A stretch of DNA of 49,750 nt from Acidobacteriota bacterium (GTDB lineage: Bacteria; Acidobacteriota; Vicinamibacteria; Vicinamibacterales; UBA2999), in contig JACQZV010000086.1 of the NCBI GenBank assembly GCA_016213695.1, positions 1 through 49,750 on the forward strand. The letters run 5' to 3'. Each line of letters opens with the position of its first letter. The first letter of the stretch is position 1. The notes below the pieces were generated by a model. That model was not told where the DNA came from. It saw nothing but the letters and a program-made list of their open reading frames with translations, and made no database searches. The position numbers and the translations under genes were made by a program. This document shows positions 9,625-19,446 of this stretch, in pieces.

Positions 9625-10170
9625 TTACTTAATCGGAATCGTCCAGAGATAGATGGTCCGGCCGTTCACATTCATCGTCTGCTGCGGCTTGGCGTCGCCC
9701 ATGTCGAAGGCGTGCGACACGATCCGGGTGCCCGGCTTCAGCTCGGCGTTGAGTTTCGGCAGCAGCTTCAGGTTCAGCGACGGCAACAGATAGAGGGTCA
9801 CGACTGTTGCCTCGCTGATGTTGCTGGTGAACAGGTCCTGATTCAGGAACCGGACCTTGTCGCCGACGCCAGCCGTCTTCAGGTTCTCCATCGCCTCCTT
9901 GATGCGCTGCGGGTCGATGTCGATGCCGACGCCCCGCGCACCGTACGTCTTCGCTGCCGTAATCGGAGTGCGCCCATCCCCCGACCCGAGGTCGTAGACG
10001 ATGTCGTTGGCGCCGACCTTGGCGAGCTTGAGCATCGCGTCCACGACTTCCTGCGGCGTCGGCACGAAGATGACGTCGGGCGACCGGAGCGGCGCGGGCG
10101 TCTGGGCCGACGCGGGGACGATCAGCGCGGCCAGCATCGCCAGTGACAGGACACATATACGGAGTTTCAT
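9625..10170 (-). CDS. SAM-dependent class I methyltransferase with N-terminal signal peptide
   Basis: MKLRICVLSLAMLAALIVPASAQ signal; VYDLGSGDGRTPITAAKTYGARGVGIDID motif I/II. Confidence 0.8.
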   Translation of the reverse strand: MKLRICVLSLAMLAALIVPASAQTPAPLRSPDVIFVPTPQEVVDAMLKLAKVGANDIVYDLGSGDGRTPITAAKTYGARGVGIDIDPQRIKEAMENLKTAGVGDKVRFLNQDLFTSNISEATVVTLYLLPSLNLKLLPKLNAELKPGTRIVSHAFDMGDAKPQQTMNVNGRTIYLWTIPIK

Positions 10171-10260
10171 GGGCCTCCCTCGCAGAAAAAGACTCGCGGA
10201 TTATAGCGCGTCGCCGGTCAGGAGCGCGACCGGCCGCGGTCCCGGCGGTATGATCGCGCC

Positions 10261-12072
10261 ATGAATTCCCGAAGGGGGCTTCCCGTCCTGGTTCTCGCCG
10301 TGCTGTCTGCGACGGGCTGCCGCGACACCTTCACGCGGGCGCCGGCGGCCGGCGAGGCGAGCGCCTTCCTGCGCGAGGCGAACGCCACGATGCTGCGTCT
10401 CAGCAACGAGGCAAACGAAGCCGGCTGGGTGCAGAACACCTACATCACACCCGACACCGAAGCGATCGCGGCGCGGGCGAACACCGCCTTCATGACGGCC
10501 GTCACGCGCTTCGCCAAAGAGGCCACACGGTACGACAATGTGGACCTGCCGCCCGGCGAACGCCGGCAGCTGACCCTGCTGAAGAACGCCCTGACGATGG
10601 CCGCGCCCGCCGACGAGAAGGAAGCCGGCGAGCTGGCACAGCTGGTCTCGTCGATGGAAGGGATGTACGGCCGCGGCAAGTACTGCGCGGACGGTGAATC
10701 GGGCGACGCGTGCCTGGACATCGAGGAGATCACCGACATTCTCGCGAAGGACCGAGACCCGTCGCGCCTTCGCGGCGTGTGGGAAGGATGGCACTCGATT
10801 GCGCCACCGATGAGGCAGAGCTACACGCGCTTCGTCGAACTGTCGAACAAAGGCGCGCGCGAGCTTGGATTCGCCGACACCGGCGCCATGTGGCGGTCGA
10901 AATACGACATGCCGCCGGAGGCGTTTTCCCGGGAACTGGATCGTCTCTGGGCACAGCTGCGACCGCTCTACCTGTCGCTCCACGCGTACGTCCGCACCAG
11001 GCTGCGCGACCGGTACGGCGACCAGGTGCCGGCGGGAGGCCCGATTCCCGCGCACCTGCTCGGCAATCTCTGGGCGCAGGACTGGTCCAACCTGTACGAC
11101 ATCGTCGGCCCGGGGCGCGGGACTCCGACGGTCTCGCTGACCGACATCCTGCGCGCGCGCAAGGTCAGTCCGGCCGACATGGCGCGCCACGCGGAGCGCT
11201 TCTTCACCTCCCTCGGATTCGAGCCGCTGCCTCCCACATTCTGGGAGCGATCGCTGTTTTCGAAGCCTCGCGACCGCGAGGTCGTCTGTCATGCAAGCGC
11301 GTGGGACATCAATAACGCAGACGACCTCCGGTTCAAGATGTGCATCGACCAGACGGCCGAGGATTTCTCCGCCATCCACCACGAGCTCGGCCACAACTTC
11401 TACCAGCGCGCGTATGCCGCCCAGCCGCCGATCTTCCGCGACGGCGCCAATGACGGCTTTCATGAAGCGATCGGCGACACGATTGCCTTGTCGGTCACGC
11501 CCGAGTACCTCGTGAACGTGGGATTGCTCGACCGGGCGCCCGACGCGTCGGGCGACATCGCGCTGCTCCTGAGAACGGCGCTCGAGCGGCTCGCATTCCT
11601 GCCGTTCGGACTCGTCGTGGACGCGTGGCGCTGGCAGGTGTTCAGCGGAACGATCACACCGGATCGCTACAATCGCGCGTGGTGGGATCTGCGCGAGCGG
11701 TACCAGGGGGTCAAACCCGTCTCGGTCCGCGGCGAGGAGTTCTTCGATCCCGGCGCGAAGTACCACATTCCGGCGAACACGCCCTACGCGCGCTACTTCC
11801 TCGCCTCGGTACTGCAGTTCCAGTTCCATCGCGCGCTGGCGAAGGCGGCCGGCTGCTCCACGCCGCTCCACCGCTGTTCGATCTACGGAAACCGGGAGGT
11901 CGGGAATCGCCTGAAGGCCACGCTGGAAATGGGCGCGTCGCGGCCCTGGCCCGACGCGCTCGTGGCGCTGACCGGGCAGCGCGAGATGGATGCCACCGCG
12001 ATGGCCGACTATTACGCGCCGCTCAAGACGTGGCTCGACGAGCAGAACAAGGGGCGGCCGATCGGGTGGTGA
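10261..12072 (+). CDS. M2 family metallopeptidase (peptidyl-dipeptidase A / ACE-like), lipoprotein
   Basis: SATGC lipobox-like; [13 protein letters not shown] zinc motif; [10 protein letters not shown]. Confidence 0.93.
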   Translation: MNSRRGLPVLVLAVLSATGCRDTFTRAPAAGEASAFLREANATMLRLSNEANEAGWVQNTYITPDTEAIAARANTAFMTAVTRFAKEATRYDNVDLPPGERRQLTLLKNALTMAAPADEKEAGELAQLVSSMEGMYGRGKYCADGESGDACLDIEEITDILAKDRDPSRLRGVWEGWHSIAPPMRQSYTRFVELSNKGARELGFADTGAMWRSKYDMPPEAFSRELDRLWAQLRPLYLSLHAYVRTRLRDRYGDQVPAGGPIPAHLLGNLWAQDWSNLYDIVGPGRGTPTVSLTDILRARKVSPADMARHAERFFTSLGFEPLPPTFWERSLFSKPRDREVVCHASAWDINNADDLRFKMCIDQTAEDFSAIHHELGHNFYQRAYAAQPPIFRDGANDGFHEAIGDTIALSVTPEYLVNVGLLDRAPDASGDIALLLRTALERLAFLPFGLVVDAWRWQVFSGTITPDRYNRAWWDLRERYQGVKPVSVRGEEFFDPGAKYHIPANTPYARYFLASVLQFQFHRALAKAAGCSTPLHRCSIYGNREVGNRLKATLEMGASRPWPDALVALTGQREMDATAMADYYAPLKTWLDEQNKGRPIGW

Positions 12073-12105
12073 GGTGTGGCCCGCCCTCGCCACAGTCGAG
12101 CGCGG

Positions 12106-12672
12106 TTACGGTATGGCTGACGCTCGTCGTGCGGAGACGGTTCGAGAAGCGATTCCTCGATCCCGGCCGGCCCGAATAGACCACAGGGCATCAGCCGCGC
12201 GCAGGATCAGCGTGCGCCACGACGGCACCGTCGCGCGATCCGTGTGCTGCATGCCGCGTCGCCGGTCCACCTCCCGGTGCTCGTCTCGGTAGCCGCAGGG
12301 CAGCGCCACGATCGCCGCCAGTTCCCGCATCGTCTCGCGCGCACGGCGATCGCCGTGCGGAAACAGCCGGCAGAATTCGTCGACGGTGTCGGTCGGATCG
12401 AGCCCGACGACGGTGGCATAGGCGCGGACCCACGCGCGCGCGTACACACCATGCGGCCATCCCGCCAAATCTCCGCGCTCGAGTGCATCGAGGCGACCGG
12501 GGACCACGCGCATCACGCGGGAGACATCGTCGAGGGAGAGCCGCTTGCGTTCGCGGTGCAGACGAAGGCGGAAAGCGAAAATGGACTGCGACGTAGTCGC
12601 CGCTGCTCCGGGTGCGCGTTCAGGGGAACGGCTGGCCTTGGCTGCAGACTCTGCAACCCCTAGATATCGCAC
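12106..12672 (-). CDS. Helix-turn-helix (RodZ-N-terminal-like) protein, paralog 1
   Basis: FRLRLHRERKRLSLDDVSRVMRVVPGRLDALERGDLAGWPHGVYARAWVRAYA... Confidence 0.7.
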   Translation of the reverse strand: MRYLGVAESAAKASRSPERAPGAAATTSQSIFAFRLRLHRERKRLSLDDVSRVMRVVPGRLDALERGDLAGWPHGVYARAWVRAYATVVGLDPTDTVDEFCRLFPHGDRRARETMRELAAIVALPCGYRDEHREVDRRRGMQHTDRATVPSWRTLILRAADALWSIRAGRDRGIASRTVSARRASAIP

Positions 12673-12677
12673 GTAAT

Positions 12678-12683
12678 ATTATA
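12678..12683 (-). promoter_or_regulatory. Candidate -10 element TATAAT for the 12106..12672 gene
   Basis: Exact TATAAT on minus strand in an AT-rich island (12663-12707). Confidence 0.4.
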
Positions 12684-12707
12684 TTCTACGCTATTACTAG
12701 TGTACGC

Positions 12708-13202
12708 TCAAGTACTTGTCCGTGGCGTCCCCTTGAGCCGCTGGCCGTTGCCGCCAGGGCTCAGCGGGACCACCACGCGCCACCACAGGACCTGCGCCCA
12801 TCGACCCACCGCCGTGTACCACGAGGGCTCGGGCAGCACATTGACCCGGGGACTATGGCGCCGTCGATCGCGTGCGCGGTCGCGCTCGTCGCGGTACTCG
12901 GACGGGTGCGCCACAATCGCCGCCATCTCGTGCAGGGTCGCGGCCGCCCGGCGATCGCCGTGCGGGAACAGACGGCAGAACTCATCGACCGTGTCGCTCG
13001 GATCGAGTCCAACGACGCTGGCGTAGGCGCGCACCCACGCGCGCGCATAAATGCCGCGCGGCCACTCCGACAGGTTGGTGGCTTCAAATGCCTCAAGGAG
13101 CTCTCGGTCGATGCACGTCGCCGCGGCGATGTCATCCACCGAGATCCGGTTGCGCTCGCGGTGCCGGCGAAGGCGCGCTACAAAAGCGTCCTGCGGGTTC
13201 AT
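12708..13202 (-). CDS. Helix-turn-helix (RodZ-N-terminal-like) protein, paralog 2
   Basis: MNPQDAFVARLRRHRERNRISVDDIAAAT...WPRGIYARAWVRAYASVVGLDPSDTVDEFCRLFPHGDRRA, strongly similar to the neighbour. Confidence 0.72.
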   Translation of the reverse strand: MNPQDAFVARLRRHRERNRISVDDIAAATCIDRELLEAFEATNLSEWPRGIYARAWVRAYASVVGLDPSDTVDEFCRLFPHGDRRAAATLHEMAAIVAHPSEYRDERDRARDRRRHSPRVNVLPEPSWYTAVGRWAQVLWWRVVVPLSPGGNGQRLKGTPRTST

Positions 13203-13432
13203 GCTGGGTCTCCTGGGGACATGTCTCCCCGTCCACCGCAGCAATTTCCGGGCCTCCGCCCCCGCGGATTCAGAAACGGCGCTTCGCGTTCAGCTGGAGG
13301 AACTTAGGGGTAGGTTACAGAACAGTGATCGCGTACCGATGTCCCAAACCGCGGCGCGCGCACCCTGGCGCCGTTGCGTTTTCGACAACACGGCCTGAGC
13401 CTCTGCCGACAGACTTTGGGCCTCGGCCTGCA

Positions 13433-13467
13433 GGCTTCCGGCTTCGGGCTTCGGGCTTCAGGCTTTG
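13433..13467. repeat. Heptad array ggcttcc/ggcttcg/ggcttcg/ggcttca/ggctttg
   Basis: Five in-register 7-mers; contains the HemQ stop codon (13458-13460). Confidence 0.9.
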
Positions 13468-14273
13468 GGGAGTTCGCCGTTTATGTATGCGGCAAGCTGC
13501 GCAGGCGCGAATTGCAGTCCCGTGAAGAAGGGGCCGAATTCGGCGAACTTCGCGCTCGCCTCGTCAAAGCGCATTTCGTAGATCAGCTTCTTGAACACCA
13601 GTGGATCGTCGGCAAACAGATCGACACCCCATTCCCAGTCGTCGTACCCAATCGAGCCGGAGATGACCTGCGTGACCTTACCCGCATAGTGGCGTCCGAT
13701 CATGCCGTGCTCGCGCATCATGGACGCGCGTCGATCGAAGGCTTCGCTGTACCAGTTCTGCGCCTCGCCGCGGCGCTTGTTCATCGGGTAGAAGCAGACG
13801 TAGCGCGCCTTCGGCATGTCGAGAAACAGCCGGCTCATGACGCGCTGCCGCTGCGTCTCCATTTCGGCGTCGAACGCCTGGTCGAATTCCTCGCTGCCCG
13901 GCTTGAACCTGGCGCCCACCTGCTCGTGGAGCTTCGCCGTCATCTCGTACATACCGAGCTCGACGACCGAGACGTAGGACGAGGTCGGCTCGAGCGCGTC
14001 GTACAGCTCCACCTGCGAGAGCGCCAGCTGCGCATGCGCGAGGCCGTCGAAGCCGCGCCGGAAGCAGACCACCATCAGATCGGCCTTGTGTCCGAGCACC
14101 TGCACGAACGCGGTCGACCCTGCATCGGGCACGGCGAGCGCGCGCACGGCGTCGGCGGCAAGCCGCCCGCGGTCGGCGGGCGTGCGATCCCGCAGCCGCT
14201 CCCAGCGGACACGGTACATCAGGTGCAGAACGCTCCAGCCCTCGAGCGTCTCAGGTACGGACGGGTTGTGCAT
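13458..14273 (-). CDS. hemQ: Chlorite dismutase family, heme-dependent peroxidase / coproheme decarboxylase HemQ
   Basis: YVCFYPMNKRRGEAQNWY, DDWEWGVDLFADDPLVFKKLIYEMRFDEASAKFAEFGPFFTG. Confidence 0.9.
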   Translation of the reverse strand: MHNPSVPETLEGWSVLHLMYRVRWERLRDRTPADRGRLAADAVRALAVPDAGSTAFVQVLGHKADLMVVCFRRGFDGLAHAQLALSQVELYDALEPTSSYVSVVELGMYEMTAKLHEQVGARFKPGSEEFDQAFDAEMETQRQRVMSRLFLDMPKARYVCFYPMNKRRGEAQNWYSEAFDRRASMMREHGMIGRHYAGKVTQVISGSIGYDDWEWGVDLFADDPLVFKKLIYEMRFDEASAKFAEFGPFFTGLQFAPAQLAAYINGELPKA

Positions 14274-14290
14274 GAGGCGATCTTAGATCA

Positions 14291-14332
<42 letters not shown>

Positions 14333-14356
14333 CAGTGAGAGTCGCCCCGCATGCGC

Positions 14357-15112
14357 TCAATCGGCGGGTGGCTGCCGAGCGAGCCGGGACAGGTGCGGCA
14401 GGATGTCTTCCGCGGCGCCGTGAATGGCCACATCCACCGCGTCGGACGCCGGCGTCTCCTCGAGGTTGATCTCCGCGGTGAAGGCGCCGTGCGCGCGCGC
14501 CTCGTGCACGAGGCCGGCGGCCGGATAGACAAGGGCGGACGTGCCGACGGCCAGAAAGACGTCGCACGCGGTGGCCTGCACCGCCCCGCGCAGCTGTGCG
14601 GGGCGCAGCGCCTCCCCGAACCACACCACGGCGGGTCTCGCCACCCCTCCGCAATGCGGGCAGCGCGGCGGCAGATCGGGAAGCGGCACGCGCTCGTCGC
14701 GCCAGGGATCGGACCCGGCCGCACAGCCGTCCCAGCAGGTGAGCTCCCAGATCGATCCGTGCATCCGCACCAGATTCCGCGTGCCGGCGCGCAGGTGAAG
14801 GTCGTCCACGTTCTGCGTCACGACCCGGCATCCGGGTCTCCCGGACCAGGCCGCGATCACCACGTGCGCCGCGTTCGGCGCACACGCGGCGATTGTCTCC
14901 CGCCGCCCCGCGTACCACTCCCACACGAGGCGCGGGTCGCGGCCAAATGCCTCCGGCGTGGCGAGGTCTTCGGGCCGGTACTGGCGCCACAGGCCCGCCG
15001 CGCCGCGGAACGTCGGCACGCCGCTCGCCGCTGACACCCCGGCACCGGTGAGGATGGTCAGGCGCTCCGCGCGTCCGAGGCGCGACGCAAGCGCGGCGAG
15101 GCGAGCGGTCAC
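14357..15112 (-). CDS. Sirtuin NAD-dependent protein deacylase
   Basis: LTILTGAGVSAASGVPTFRG, TQNVDDLHLRAG, LVRMHGSIW, CPHCGG, VVWFGEAL; GTG start overlaps lysC TGA. Confidence 0.92.
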   Translation of the reverse strand: MTARLAALASRLGRAERLTILTGAGVSAASGVPTFRGAAGLWRQYRPEDLATPEAFGRDPRLVWEWYAGRRETIAACAPNAAHVVIAAWSGRPGCRVVTQNVDDLHLRAGTRNLVRMHGSIWELTCWDGCAAGSDPWRDERVPLPDLPPRCPHCGGVARPAVVWFGEALRPAQLRGAVQATACDVFLAVGTSALVYPAAGLVHEARAHGAFTAEINLEETPASDAVDVAIHGAAEDILPHLSRLARQPPAD

Positions 15113-16515
15113 CCCTTGTCCAGTTGAAACGCGCGATGAATGGCGCGAACGGCGCCGGCGGCGTCGCGATCGGTGACGACGAGCGAAATGTTCCGCTCCG
15201 ATGATCCCTGTGAAATCGCGATGACGTTGATCCCGGCCGTCCCGAGCGCCCCGAACACGGTCGCCGCAATCCCCGGCGTGCCCCGCATGCGATCGCCCAC
15301 CGCGGCGACGATCGCCACCTGCTGCTCGGCCGTAATCTCGTCGATGTGTCCCCTCATCAGCTCGAACTCGAGTGCCGACCGCAGTGCCGCAACCACGCGG
15401 GGCGCTTCGGCGGCGCTCAGCACGAAGCAGATGTTGTTCTCCGACGACGCTTGCGAAATCATGAGGACGTTGGCCTGCTGCGCCGCTACGACATCGAACG
15501 TCTTCGCCACGATGCCCGGGATGCCCTGCATGCCGGTCCCGCTGATCGCCACCAGGATGACGCCGCGAATCGAGGTGACGGCTTTGACGCCGCGCGCCGA
15601 GGGATGGCCCTCGACGGTCACGCGCGTGCCCGGATGCGCCGGGTTGAAGCTGTTCAGGATGCGGACCGGAATGCGCTGCCGGAATGCCGGCAGAATCGTC
15701 TTGTAGTGCAGCACTTTCGCGCCGTAGTACGCCAGCTCGGACGCCTCGCTGTAGGAGACGTCCGGGAGCGTCCGCGCCTCGGGCACTTCCGCCGGGTTCG
15801 CGGTCATCACTCCGTCGACATCGGTCCAGATCCACACTTCATCGGCATCGAGCGCCGCGCCCACGATTGACGCCGAATAGTCGGACCCGCCGCGCCCGAG
15901 CGTCGTCATGACGCCGTCCGCCGTGGCGCCGATGAAGCCGGTGACAACCGGGATCTCGCCCCTCGAAACCGCCGGCTGCAGCCGGGCGCGCGTCCTGGCG
16001 CGCGTGTCGTCCATCAGCGGCTCGGCGCCGCCGAACTGGTCGGTCGTCACGATGAGCCCGGTGGCATCGACCGCGGACGATGGCGTGCCGCGCGCGGCAA
16101 TCGCGGCCGCAATAAGCGGCGCCGCCAGCATCTCGCCCGTCCCGGAGATCGCATCGAGGAGCCGCGGCGTCAGCTCGCGCACCATCGACAATCCGAAACA
16201 GAGCTTCTCGAAGCGTTCGAGCCGCTGGCCGAGCGCGTCGACGACCGCCGCGTGCCGGGCGGCGTCGCCCCCGACGAGCGCGTCGGCCACCGCCTTGTGG
16301 CGGTTGAACAGCTCCTCCCGCAGCGTCGGATCCCAGTCGCCGGTCGACGCCTGCCGGGCCGCGGCAATCAGCGCGTCGGTCACCTTGCTCATGGCGGACG
16401 TGACGACGACCACCTGGTGGCCGGCTGCGGCGGTGTCAACGGCGAGCTGGGCCGCCTGGGCGATCCGGTCGGCGGAACCCACGGAGGTCCCCCCGAATTT
16501 CATGACGATTAGCAT
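15109..16515 (-). CDS. lysC: Aspartate kinase with tandem ACT domains
   Basis: MLIVMKFGGTSVGSADRI...TLGRGGSDYSAS...VWIWTDVDGVMTANP... Confidence 0.92.
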   Translation of the reverse strand: MLIVMKFGGTSVGSADRIAQAAQLAVDTAAAGHQVVVVTSAMSKVTDALIAAARQASTGDWDPTLREELFNRHKAVADALVGGDAARHAAVVDALGQRLERFEKLCFGLSMVRELTPRLLDAISGTGEMLAAPLIAAAIAARGTPSSAVDATGLIVTTDQFGGAEPLMDDTRARTRARLQPAVSRGEIPVVTGFIGATADGVMTTLGRGGSDYSASIVGAALDADEVWIWTDVDGVMTANPAEVPEARTLPDVSYSEASELAYYGAKVLHYKTILPAFRQRIPVRILNSFNPAHPGTRVTVEGHPSARGVKAVTSIRGVILVAISGTGMQGIPGIVAKTFDVVAAQQANVLMISQASSENNICFVLSAAEAPRVVAALRSALEFELMRGHIDEITAEQQVAIVAAVGDRMRGTPGIAATVFGALGTAGINVIAISQGSSERNISLVVTDRDAAGAVRAIHRAFQLDKG

Positions 16516-16588
16516 GTACCGCGATTTTACTTTGCAGGCCCCGGCGGACGAGCGTCGTCCGCCACGTCAGCCCGTATGATGGTTCGCG

Positions 16589-17344
16589 ATGCCCCTTACG
16601 ATTGCGACGTGGAACGTCAACGGCATCCGCGCGCGGCAGGCCGACGTCCAGCAGTTCATCGAGCGCGAACGCCCGGACGTGCTCTGCCTCCAGGAGATCA
16701 AGGCCGCACCCGATCAGCTGCCGGTCTGGCTCTGCGAGCTCGACGGCTACTGGTGCTACTGGCACGGCGGCAAGGGCTATTCGGGCGTCGGGCTGCACGT
16801 CCGCACAGCGGCGGCGCCTGATCGGCCCGCGTTCCACCACCCAGCATTCGACTTCGAACATCGCGTCGTCGCCGTGCAGCTGCCGCAGGCGACGATCGCG
16901 TCGATCTACGTCCCGAACGGCGGCAAGGACTTCGCCGCCAAGATGCGCTTCCTCGAGGCGCTCGACGCCTACGCGGCGGAGTTCCAGGCCGCGGGACGGC
17001 CGCTCGTGCTCTGTGGCGACCTCAACGTGGCCCGCACGGAGATGGACGTCCATCCGAAAGAACGGAAGCCGCACGCCATCGGGCAGCTTCCCGAAGAGCG
17101 CGCGCTCGTCGAGCGCATCATCGGGCGCGGGCTGGTCGACGTGCATCGGCAGGTCGAACCGGCCAACGCCGACCTCTTCACGTGGTGGGCGCCGTGGAGG
17201 AACCTGAAGCAGCGGAATATCGGCTGGCGCCTCGATTACGTGCTCGCGTCGGCACCCGTTGCCGCACGCACGATCTCATGCGTCGTCCAGCGTGAGACCG
17301 GCACGAGCGACCACGGACCGGTCGTCGCCGTCTTCGATGTGTGA
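16589..17344 (+). CDS. xthA: Exodeoxyribonuclease III
   Basis: IATWNVNGIRARQ, CLQEIKA, CGDLNVARTEMDVH, WRLDYVLAS, SDHGPVVAVF. Confidence 0.93.
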   Translation: MPLTIATWNVNGIRARQADVQQFIERERPDVLCLQEIKAAPDQLPVWLCELDGYWCYWHGGKGYSGVGLHVRTAAAPDRPAFHHPAFDFEHRVVAVQLPQATIASIYVPNGGKDFAAKMRFLEALDAYAAEFQAAGRPLVLCGDLNVARTEMDVHPKERKPHAIGQLPEERALVERIIGRGLVDVHRQVEPANADLFTWWAPWRNLKQRNIGWRLDYVLASAPVAARTISCVVQRETGTSDHGPVVAVFDV

Positions 17345-18478
17345 GGCGTCCTCGACCGTTGCCCACGAGTCGGCCAGCGCGTCGCCGGCCGCCAGATGGT
17401 TGAGCAGGAAGTCGGCGCTGCGAAACGCCTCGCGCAGCAGAGCCGCGTCGAGCGCGCCTCCGGCGTCGCGGCACTGGCGCGCCGCCTCCACTCTGACGAC
17501 GGCGAGCGCCGCGTCCAGGCCGCGGACGATCGTCTGCACGCCGCGGCCCTGGTAGGCGGTCCACGACGCAAACGCCTTCGCCGCCACGTACCGAGTCAAC
17601 GGCTGGCGCCATCGATCCCATCCCGGCGCCACCCAGCGGAGGTACGCCTCCGGCAGCCGCTCTTCATCCGCGTCCGGCGTCATGTCGTCTGGCACGGCCC
17701 GGACAACCTCGCCGAACAGCTCGAGGCTGGCGCGGAGATCCACCGGCGGAGGCCGCCGAACGAATGCCCGCGGCAGGTCCGAGACCGCCCGGGCAATCGC
17801 CCCGTGCGCCGGGTCGTGGCGGCGCAGCAGGCGGGCGTCCCGGGCGAGCGTGGCGACGACCGACTCAGGGGAGATGTTCGCGGCGGCGCAACGCGCCACC
17901 ATGTGCCGCTCCCATGCCGTGTACCCGTCGAAGTCCATGAGCATGCGCGGGTGCAGGAGCGGCGGCCAGTCGTCTCCAATGATGGCGAGCCCCCCGTAGT
18001 CGCCTGGCGGGAACGCCGGCGGACGCTCCACGATCGCAAGCGGCACGTCATCCCGAAACAGCATCGACGCCGCCGTCGGGCAGTAATGCGTCAGCGTAAT
18101 GAACGTCCCGCGGCCGTCCCGGACGGCCAGGCGCGGAAAGTGGCGGCATGTCGCGGGCAGATGGGCCTCGCCGAGGTCGTGCTGCACCGCGCAGAGCCCC
18201 GACCGGCGCTGATAGAAGACGCAGTCGCCCGACCGCGTCCGCGCCACCATCGCCGCGGCGTCGTCGGGGAGGTCGGGTCCTGCGGCAAACGCACGCGGGT
18301 CGGCCGCGGCGTCGGCCGCCGGCCGCAGGCGGCCCTCCGCCATTGCGTTCTCGAGCGTGCGGTACAGCGGCAGCTCGATCGGCACATCCCAGTCCGACGT
18401 GCAGCAGACGCCGGAGCGATGGCACCGGTAGTCCGCGTGGATACTTAACGCGTACGTATCTCCTTGTTGAATAGGCAT
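17276..18478 (-). CDS. YkgJ/FliB-like cysteine-cluster protein
   Basis: CHRSGVCCTSDWDVPIE, GDCVFYQRRSGLCAVQ, LPATCRHFPR. Confidence 0.75.
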   Translation of the reverse strand: MPIQQGDTYALSIHADYRCHRSGVCCTSDWDVPIELPLYRTLENAMAEGRLRPAADAAADPRAFAAGPDLPDDAAAMVARTRSGDCVFYQRRSGLCAVQHDLGEAHLPATCRHFPRLAVRDGRGTFITLTHYCPTAASMLFRDDVPLAIVERPPAFPPGDYGGLAIIGDDWPPLLHPRMLMDFDGYTAWERHMVARCAAANISPESVVATLARDARLLRRHDPAHGAIARAVSDLPRAFVRRPPPVDLRASLELFGEVVRAVPDDMTPDADEERLPEAYLRWVAPGWDRWRQPLTRYVAAKAFASWTAYQGRGVQTIVRGLDAALAVVRVEAARQCRDAGGALDAALLREAFRSADFLLNHLAAGDALADSWATVEDASHIEDGDDRSVVARAGLTLDDA

Positions 18479-18566
18479 TTAACACCTTACAGAAGTATTA
18501 CAGTCTTCCCCGCCTCAGCCTGCTATCGTTCATCCGCCTTTCCATTCCAAGGAGTTGTCTACACCG

Positions 18567-19430
18567 ATGTCGATGCCGCTATTCGGACGCCGATACCAGC
18601 ACGGAGTCAACTGGGTTACCGCAATTGCGATGACCGGGTTTCACATCGGCGCGGTCGCCGCGCTGTTTTATCTCGACGTCGGAGCGATGCTGGCGGCCCT
18701 CGTACTCTGGGTCGCGGCCGGCATGCTCGGCATCGGCATGGGCTACCACCGCCTGCTGACGCATCGCGGCTACAAGACTCCGCTGTGGGTCGAGTACTTC
18801 CTCACGCTGTGCGGCACGCTCGCGCTCGAGGGGGGCCCCATCTTCTGGGTGGCGACGCATCGGATCCATCACCAGAAATCTGACCACGAAGGCGATCCGC
18901 ACACGCCGCGCGAGGGGACGTACTGGGCGCACATGGGGTGGATTATGACCGGCGACGGCCTCCACCACGACGCCTCGGTCCTGAACCGCTATGTGCCCGA
19001 CCTGTCGCGCGACCCGTTCCACGTGTGGCTCTCGCGCTGGCATTGGCTGTCCAATGTGGTCGTCGGTCTGGCGCTGCTCGCGCTCGGCGGCGTGCCGTAC
19101 GTGCTCTGGGGCATCTTCTTCCGCACGACCTGGGGACTCCATTCGACGTGGCTGGTGAATTCAGCCACTCACCTCTGGGGCTCGCGCCGGTTCACGACGC
19201 GTGACGATTCGACGAACAACTGGTGGGTGGCCCTGCTTACCTTCGGCGAAGGGTGGCACAACAACCATCACGCCCATCCGACCTCCGCGCGCCACGGACT
19301 GGCCTGGTACGAGCTCGACCTGAACTGGATCGGCATCAGCATCCTCAAGGCGCTCGGGCTGGCCTGGGATATCAAGGTGGCGAAGGTGCGATCCGCGCCG
19401 GCCGAAGAAATCGACGAGGCCGTCGCGTAA
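18567..19430 (+). CDS. Acyl-CoA / fatty acid desaturase
   Basis: YHRLLTHRGY, HRIHHQKSDHEGDPH, EGWHNNHHAHPTSARHG histidine boxes; AAGGAG upstream. Confidence 0.95.
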   Translation: MSMPLFGRRYQHGVNWVTAIAMTGFHIGAVAALFYLDVGAMLAALVLWVAAGMLGIGMGYHRLLTHRGYKTPLWVEYFLTLCGTLALEGGPIFWVATHRIHHQKSDHEGDPHTPREGTYWAHMGWIMTGDGLHHDASVLNRYVPDLSRDPFHVWLSRWHWLSNVVVGLALLALGGVPYVLWGIFFRTTWGLHSTWLVNSATHLWGSRRFTTRDDSTNNWWVALLTFGEGWHNNHHAHPTSARHGLAWYELDLNWIGISILKALGLAWDIKVAKVRSAPAEEIDEAVA

Positions 19431-19446
19431 GACCTACAATCGAGGG

